This document shows positions 39,001 through 48,000 of a DNA stretch of 64,000 bases, in pieces; positions within the stretch are counted from its first letter, which is position 1; each line of letters starts with the position of its first letter. Below the pieces are notes generated by a model. It had not been told where the DNA came from. It searched no databases and saw nothing but the letters and a program-made list of their open reading frames with translations. The position numbers and the translations under genes are program-made. The DNA comes from Kibdelosporangium banguiense (GTDB lineage Bacteria > Actinomycetota > Actinomycetes > Mycobacteriales > Pseudonocardiaceae): the NCBI RefSeq assembly GCF_017876405.1, contig NZ_JAGINW010000001.1, forward strand, positions 9,871,203 to 9,935,202, in the 5' to 3' direction.

Positions 39001-42000
39001 ACGAGCCGCCACGAGCGTGCACGCGTCATCGAGGCTGAACACACCGGCCACGTACGCGGCGGCCAGTTCACCTACGGAATGGCCGATCAGGTAGTCCGGT
39101 CGCACCCCGGTCGCAGCGGCGGCCGCAGCGGCGGCGACCTCGATCGCGAACAACGCCGGCTGCGTCCAAGCCGTCTGGGCGAGCAACTCCGGCTCGGTGC
39201 TGATCACGTCGCGCAGTGAACGGCCGAGCAACGGGTCCAGCCTGGCGCACACCGCGTCGAAGGTCTCGGCGAAGACCGGGTGGGCCTCGGCCAACGCCAG
39301 CCCCATCCCCGGAAACTGACTGCCCTGTCCGGGAAACAGCAGCGCCGTTCCGCCAGTCCCGCCGGTCCCGGCGATCCCGGTCAGCACGGCTTCGGCCGGC
39401 TGGCCGGTCTCGAGCGCGGCCAGGCCGCGATCGAGCTCAGCCCGGTCGTGGCCCAGCACCACCGCACGGTGTGGCAGCGCCGCCCGCGTGGTCGCTGCGG
39501 AGAACGCCACATCGGCCGGCTCGTAGTCCGGACGCTCGGTGAGCCAGGCCCGCAGCCGAGACGCCTGCGCTGCCAGGCCGGCCGGCGTACGAGCCGAGAC
39601 CGGCAGTGGGACCAATCCGGCGTACGCCGGTTTTTGGCTCGCCGGCACAGGTTCCGGCGCTTGCTCGATGATCACGTGCGCGTTCGTACCGCTGATCCCG
39701 AACGACGACACCGCGGCCCGACGAGGTCCAGGCGCGTCCCACGCCCGGGCTTCGGTCAGCAGCGCGACCTCGCCCGAAGTCCAGTCCACGAACGGCGATG
39801 GGTCGTCGGCGTGCAGAGTTCGTGGTAGCACGCCATGCCGCATCGCTTCGACCATCTTGATCACGCCCGCCACCCCGGCCGCGGCTTGGGCGTGCCCGAT
39901 GTTCGACTTCAGCGAGCCCAGCCACAGTGGACGGTCGCGGTCCTGGCCGTAGGCCGCCAGCAACGCTCGCGCCTCGATCGGGTCACCCAGCGCCGTCCCG
40001 GTGCCGTGCCCCTCTACTACGTCCACATCGGACGGCCGAAGGCCGGCGTCGGCCAGCGCCTGCCGGATCACCCGTTCCTGCGCCGGGCCGTTCGGTGCGG
40101 TCAGGCCGTTGGAGGCACCGTCGGAGTTCACCGCCGATCCACGCACCACGGCGAGCACCTGGTGACCGCGGCGGCGCGCCTCGGAAAGCCGTTCTACGAC
40201 AAGCATCCCGACGCCTTCGGCCCAGCCGGTGCCGTCAGCGCCGGCACCGAACGCCTTGCAGCGCCCATCCGGCGACAGACCGCGTTGCCGGGAGAACTCG
40301 ATGAACGTCGTCGGGCTCGCCATGACCGTGGCACCGCCGACAAGCGCGAGATCGCACTCGCCGCGCCGAAGCGCGGACGCCGCCAGGTGCAACGCCACCA
40401 ACGACGACGAGCATGCCGTGTCGACGGTGATCGCCGGGCCCTCGAAGCCGAAGGCGTAGGCGATTCGGCCGGACACGACACTCGATGTCGTGCCGGTGAG
40501 CACGTATCCCTCGGCCTCGGCCGGCACCCGGGCCAGCCGGGAGGCGTAGTCGTCGTACATCACACCGGCGAACACCCCGGTCTTGCTGCCCCGCAACGAG
40601 TCTGGCGCCAGCCCAGCCCGTTCCAGCGCCTCCCAGGAGGTTTCCAGCAGTAGCCGCTGCTGCGGGTCGACGGCCAGGGCTTCTCGTGGTGAGATGCCGA
40701 AGAACTCGGCGTCGAAGAGATCGGCGTCGTAGAGGAATCCGCCGTGCCGGGTGATGGATTTGCCGACTGCTTCCGGATCGGGATCGTGCAGTCCGGTCGG
40801 CCAGCCGCGGTTCACCGGGAATTCGCCGATCGCGTCGACGCCTTCGGCGACAAGCCGCCACAGCTCCCCGGGACCAGTGACACCGCCTGGGTAGCGGCAC
40901 GCCATCCCGACGATCGCGATCGGTTCCGCGGGATCGGCCGTGCCGCGGACGGGCTCAGCGGTGGTCGTGGACTCGCCGAGCATGGTGAGCAGGAACTGGG
41001 TCAGCGCGTGCGGAGTCGGGTGGTCGAAGACCACAGTCGGCGACAGCCGCAGCCCGGTCGCCGCGCCGAGCCGGTTGCGCAGTTCGAGCCCGGCCAGCGA
41101 ATCGAAGCCCAGCTCGCGGAAGGCGACCCGGGGGCGCAAGTGTGCGGGATCCGCGTGTCCCAACACCGCGGCACCGGCTGCCACAACCAGGTCGAGCACC
41201 CGCCGGTGCCGCTCGGCTTCGGGCAGGCTCGCGATCCGCGCGGCCCACGTCCCGTTGGACGGTGTGGTCTTACGGCGCAGCAGCGTCGACGACGCCGTCA
41301 CCTTCGCGGGCACGAACATCCCGGATCCGGCGGACAACGCGGCATCGAAGAGCGCGTCACCCTCCGCCACTGTCAACGGCGGCAGGCCGGCTTCGGTCCA
41401 GTGCTCGCGGTCGGCCGCACTGAGCCGGTCGACCATCCCGTCGACCCCGATCCACGGACCCCACGCCAGGCTGACCGCCGGCAGTCCACGGGCGTGCCGA
41501 TGCTGGGCCAGTGCGTCGAGATAGGTGTTCGCGGCGGCGTAGTTGGCCTGTCCTGGCCGGCCGGCCACCCCGCCGACCGAGGAGAACAGCACGAACGCCG
41601 TCAGGTCGAAATCAGCGGTCAACTCGTGCAACAGCCAGGCACCGGAGGCTTTAGGGGCGAACACCTTGTCGACCCGCTCTGGTGTCAACGTCGTCACGGT
41701 CCCGTCATCAAGCACGCCCGCCGCGTGTACGACCGCGGTGACGGGATTTTCGGCCAGCAGCGCGGCGACGGCGTCCCGGTCGGTGATGTCGCAGGCGACC
41801 ATCCGTACCGACGTCCCGAGGACCCGTAGCTCCTCGGCGAACTGCAGGGCACCAGGCGTTTCCGGGCCACGGCGGTTCACCAGCAGCAGCCGTCGGACGT
41901 TGTGATGGGTGACGAGCCGCCGGGCGAGGTGGGCACCAAGCCCGCTGGTTCCTCCTGTGACCAGGACTGTTCCGTCCGGCCACGGCGTGGGTTGTGCCAC

Positions 42001-45000
42001 GGCGGCCCGGGTCAGCCGTGGCACCAGAACTCGCCCGTCGCGTACAGCCACTTGTGGATCGCCTGTCAACGCACGGTCGACCGGCAGGGACCCGTCGGTG
42101 TCCACGAGTACGAACTGGTCCGGATGTTCGGCCTGGGCCGCGCGAACCAGCCCGAGGACAGCGCCGCCGCCCTCGATCTCCTCGCCGGGCTCGACGGCCA
42201 CGGCGCGCCGGGTGACGAACACCAGCCGGGCGCCGGTCCCCGGGGCGGCGAGCCAGTCCTGGATCCGAGCCAGCGCCCGATGCAGCTCGGCCCGTGCGTC
42301 GTCGGCGGTCCGCCCGGTCGAAACCTCGAAGGAGACATGGGCATCCGGCGTGCCGCTCAGGGCTTCGACTGGTGTCCAAGCCATTCGGTACAGCGGTGTG
42401 CTGAGCGTGGCCCCCGGCCGCAAGGTGAGCTCGTCGACCACCGCCACCAGCCGGCCCTCGGGGTCGGTCAGGGTCAGCGACATGGCCTGCCCAGCCGGCG
42501 CCCAATGCGCGTTCAGCGTCGTGGTCGCAGTCCCGTACAGCCTTACCCCGCTCCACGAAAACGGAAGCAGCAGTTCCCCGGCGTCGAGCACGAGCGGGTG
42601 TAAGGCCATGTCCAGCAACGCCGGATGCAGGCCGAAGCGCGGATCCTCGGCTTCGGTGGGCAGTTCGATCTCGGCGTAGACGTGTCCGTCTTGTCGCCAC
42701 ATCGCACGCAGCCCTTGAAAGGCAGGCCCGTATTCATAGCCCTGTACGGCAAGTCGCTCGTAGCATCCGCTTAGCTCGACCGCGGCCGCTGTCGCCGGGC
42801 GCGCGATCGCGGCCGGTGGCGGTTCGCTCACCTCGGTGAGGACGCCTTCGGCATGCCGCACCCAGTCCTGCCCAGGCCGGCGAGCGTGGATCGAGAACTG
42901 ATGGCCGGACACCGCGACCTGGCATTCGATCTCGGCACCGGCCGGTACCGGGAGCGGCGCGACGATCGTCAGGCTGCCGACCGCCGCGTGCCCCGTGGAA
43001 TGTGCTGCCGCCAGCACCATTTCCAGGAACGCGGTCGCGGGCAGCAGCGGCATCCCGCCAACCACGTGGTCGGCCAGCCAGGGCAGCTGGTTCGGCGACA
43101 GTGTTGTGGTGAACAGGATCTCGTCACCACCGGCACGGTCGACGCCGGTGCCGAGCAGCGGGTGCGCCGCAGTGGTCGACGGTGTGGGGGCCAGCCAGTA
43201 CCGGCGTCGGCGGAAGACCGTCGTGGGCAGATCCACCCGCCGTGCATCAGGGAAGAATGGCGTCCAGTCGACATCCGCACCGCGGAGGTACATGGCCGCG
43301 AGCGCCGTCCGGAAAGAGTCTGGTTCGGACAGTTCGGCTCGCAGCAACGCCATGGGGGCAGGCGCTTCTTCGCCAAGGCAGTCCAGGACGGCGCTGCCGA
43401 GCACCGCACCGGGCCCGACTTCGAGGTAGCGGGTGACGCCCTGCTCGTGCAGTTCGCGCACGCCGTCGCCGAACCGAACCGTGTCCCGGACGTGCCGGAC
43501 CCAGTATTCCGGGTCGGTCAACTCACCGGTGGTCGCCGGCCTGCCGGTCCGGTTGGCGATCACCGGTATGCGCGGCTCCGAATAGGAAATCTCCCCGGCC
43601 ACCGCCCGGAACTCCGCCAGTACCGAGTCCATGTGCGGGGAATGGAACGCGTGGCTGACCCGAAGCACAGTCACTCTGCGGCCACGCTCGCGCCACGAGT
43701 CCGCCACGACGGCAACCGGATCCGGGTCGCCGGCCAGCACGATCGACCGCGGCCCGTTGACCGCGGCCAGCGCCACCCCGGCCGGCAGCCCGGCCAGTTC
43801 GGACTCGCCGGCTTCGACAGCCACCATCGCCCCACCCGGCCGCGCCTGCTGCATCAGCCGACCGCGCGCCGCGACCAGTCGTGCCGCGTCCTCGGCTGAG
43901 AAGACACCGGCGACGTGTGCGGCGACCAGCTCGCCGACCGAGTGGCCCGTGACGAAGTCCGGTGCCAGGCCGAACTTCCTGGCGAACCGGTAGAGCGCGA
44001 GCTCGAGCGCGAACAGCGCCGGCTGGGTGTACTCCGTGCGGTCAAGCAGGTCCACATCGGACAGGACGTCCCGCAGCGGGCGGTTCAGGTGCGGGGTGAA
44101 CAGGTCGCACGCGGTGTCGAGCGCCAGCGCGAAAATCGGGAACGCTGCCGCGAGCCGGAGTCCCATCCCGGCCCGCTGACTGCCTTGTCCGCTGAAGAGA
44201 AACGCTGTCTTCCCGGGCTCCGCGGGCGGCCCGGCGTCGGCTTGGACGAGCCGTTCGAGCAGTTCGGCTGTGTTCCCGCCGAAGACAACGGTCCGATGGG
44301 ACAGCTGGGCCCGCGATGTGGCCAGTGAGAATCCGATGTCCGCCGGGAATGAGTCAACGGCGTGCCGCAACGTGTCGCACTGAGCTCGCAAGGCCTCCGC
44401 ACTCCGTGCCGACACCACCCACGGCACCGGTTGGTCCACAGTGGTCGGATGCGTCTCGGGCATCTCCGTCGCGGGCACGTGTTCGAGGATCACATGGGCG
44501 TTCGTCCCGCTGATCCCGAACGACGAGACAGCAGCCCGGCGCGGCGCACCGGATTCCGGCCACGGCCGCGCTTCGGTGAGCAGCGACAGCGGGCCAGTGG
44601 CCCAGTCGATGTAGGGCGACGGTTCGTCAGCGTGCAGAGTGCGCGGGAGAATTCCCCGCCGCAGCGCCTCCACGGCCTTGATCACCCCGCCGATCCCGGC
44701 GGCGGCCTGGGTGTGCCCGATGTTGGACTTCAGCGATCCGATCCACAGTGGACGATCACGGTCCCGGCCGTAGCCGGCCCGCAGTGCCGCGGCCTCGATC
44801 GGATCACCCAGCTTCGTGCCCGTGCCGTGCGCTTCGACCAGGTCGACGTCCGCCGGCTCCAGTCCAGCGTCGGCCAGTGCGCGGCCGATCACCCGTTCCT
44901 GGGCCCGCCCGCTCGGGGCGGTCAGGCCGTTGCTGGCACCGTCGGAGTTGATCGCTGAGCCGCGGAGCACGGCCAGCACCGGCAACCCACGCCGTTGTGC

Positions 45001-48000
45001 CTCCGACAGCCGGGCGAGCACAACAACGCCGACGCCCTCGGCCCAGCCAGTGCCGTCGGCTCCCGCGCCGAACGCCTTGCAGCGCCCGTCCGGGGCGAGC
45101 CCGCCCTGCCTGCTGAACTCCGTGAACATCCCCGGGTTGCTCAGCACCGCGGCGCCGCCGGCGAGCGCGAGCGTGCATCCGCCCTGCCGCAGCGCCTGTG
45201 CGGCCAGGTGCAACGCGACCAGGGACGACGAACACGCCGTGTCCACGGTGATCGTGGGTCCTTCGAGACCGAACGTGTAGGCGAGCCGGCCGGAAGCGAG
45301 GCTCACGGTCGTGCCGGTCAGCCGGTATCCGTCGGTTTCGCCGGCCCGCTCGTACAGGCGTGGCCCGTAATCCTGGGCGGTCGCACCGATGAACACCCCG
45401 GTCGGGCTCGCCTTCAGCGACAGCGGGTCGAGGCCGGCCCGTTCGATCGCCTCCCAGGCCACTTCGAGCAGCAGGCGTTGCTGCGGGTCCATCGCCAGCG
45501 CCTCACGCGGCGAGATGCCGAAGAAGTCCGCGTCGAACTCGGGGGCATCAGGAAGGAATCCGCCGCGTTTGGGCACTGCGGACGCTTCGGGCAGATCCCA
45601 GCCGCGGTCGTCCGGCCAGCCGGAGATCGCGTCGACCCCATCCGTGACCAGTTGCCACAGCCGGTCCGGGGAATCCGCGCCGCCCGGATAGCGGCAGCCC
45701 ATGCCCACGATCGCGATCGGCTCACCGGCCGGGGTGGCCGGCACGTCCGAGACCGGCGAGGCATCCGCCCGCAAGTGCTCGGCCAGCAGCCGTGCGGTCG
45801 GATAGTCGAAGACGATCCCCGGCGGCAGATCGAGGCCGGTCGCGACACCGAGCCGGTCGCGCAGCTCCACCGCACCGAGCGAATCGATGCCCAGATCACG
45901 GAACGTCCGGTCTTGGTCGACCGCGCTCGGTGTCACGTGCCCGAGCACCAGCGCGGTCGTGGACTGGACCAGGTCGAGCAAGGCCGGCCCGGTCACACCT
46001 GCCATCGGAGCGGCGCGTTCCACCGGAGGTGGCGCTACGGCCTCGCCCAGCCAATAACGCTGGCGCTGGAAGGCATGGGTCGGCAATGCCGTGCGGCTCG
46101 CACCCCGGCCGTCGAACACGGCCGCCCAGTCGACCGTGCCACCGCGTGCGAACACGGTCGCCGCAGCGGACAGCACTTCGGCTGGCTCGGGGCGGTCCCG
46201 GCGCAACGCGGATATGGCCGCTCCGCGGGCGCGTACCGACGCCGTGAGCACCGCGTCGGGTCCAATCTCGACGAACGTGGCCGCATCCGCCGCTGCAAGC
46301 GCGTCCGCGAACCGCACCGGTTCACGGACCTGGCGCACCCAGTAGTCCGGGTCGGGCGCGGTGGTCAGTCGCCGGCCGGTCAGCGTGGAGATGATCGGGA
46401 TGGCCGGCGCCGACCAGCTGACGCCCGCGACGACCCGGCCGAAGTCCTCAAGCATCGGGTCCATCCGATGGGAGTGGAACGCGTGGCTCACCGGCAGCAT
46501 GCGCGTGCGGTGCCCGGCTGCGGTCAACTCGGCCGCCAGGGCACGCAACGGCTCAGCGTCGCCGGACAGCACCACCGCGTCGGCGGCGTTCACGGCGGCG
46601 ACGTCGATCCGTCCATCAGACTCGGCAACGTGTTGCCGGAGCTCGCTTTCGGAAGCGTCGACGGCGAGCATCGCGCCACCCGACGGAAGCCGCTGCATCA
46701 GACGGCCGCGAGCGGCGACCACCTTCGCCGCGTCCGCCAAGGACAGCATCCCCGCCACGTGCGCGGCCGCCAGTTCGCCGATCGAATGACCGATCAGCAG
46801 ATCCGGGTGCACACCCCACTGTTCGAAAAGCCGGAACAGCGCCACTTCGACAGCGAACAACGCCGGCTGGGTGAAACCGGTCCGGCCGAGTTTTCCGGCA
46901 TCACCCAGCACTCGCGCCAACGGCTCGTCGAGCAAGGGATCCACAACCGCGCAGACCTCGTCGAAGGCGCGGGCATAACCGCCGTACTCGGCCTTCAGCT
47001 GCAGTCCCATGTGGACACGCTGACTGCCTTGGCCGGAGAACAGGAACGCGAGCCCGGCCTCGTCGGCGACTCGCCCGCGCACGACTTCCCGCGCCGGTTC
47101 GCCAGCCGCGAGCGCCGTCAGACCCGAGCGGAACCCGGCCTCGTCGGCGGCGATCACGACAGCGCGGTTGGCGAACATCTCCCTGGTCGTGGCCAACGAG
47201 AAGCCGACATCAGCCAGTCCTGCCACCGGATGCCCGGCCAGCCGTGCGGCCTGCGCCCGCAGCGCGGGCTCGTTCGGCGCGCTCAGCACCCACGGCAGTG
47301 CGGTGGCAACGGTTCCGGCTGAGCGAGCAGACGGTTCCGGCGCCTCCGCGACAACGACGTGACAGTTGGTGCCGCCCATGCCGAACGAGCTCACTCCCGC
47401 CACGGCCGGGCCACTGGGCCATTGCGTCGGCTCAGTCGCCACTCGCAGCCCGTCCAGGGCGATGTCCGGGTTGGGTGTGGCGAAGTTGAGGCTGGCCGGC
47501 ACGGTCCGGTACCGGACGCCGAGCACCGCCTTGGCCAGCCCGGCGATCCCGGCCGCACCTTCCAGGTGACCGATGTTCGTCTTCACCGAACCGACCAACA
47601 GTGGCGAACCGACCGGCCGGGACGAACCGAACACCGCGCCCAACGCGGCGGCCTCGATCGGATCACCGACCCGCGTGCCGGTGCCGTGCAGTTCCACGTA
47701 ACCCACGTCGGCGGGCTGCACCCCCGCATCGGCGTACGCGGCTCGCAACACCGCTTCCTGCGCGGCCCGGCTCGGCACAGTGAGCCCGTCTGTCGCGCCG
47801 TCGTTGTTGACCGCACTGCCGCGCAGCACGCAGTACACCCGGTCGCCGTCCGCCAACGCGGTTGCCAGCGGCTTGAGCACGATGATCACGCCACCTTCAC
47901 CGCGGACGTAACCGTTCGCCCGGGCGTCGAAGGTGAAACAGCGGCCGTCCGGGGAAAGCCCGCCGAACCGGTCGGCCGCCTCGGTCGTCGTGGCCAGGAT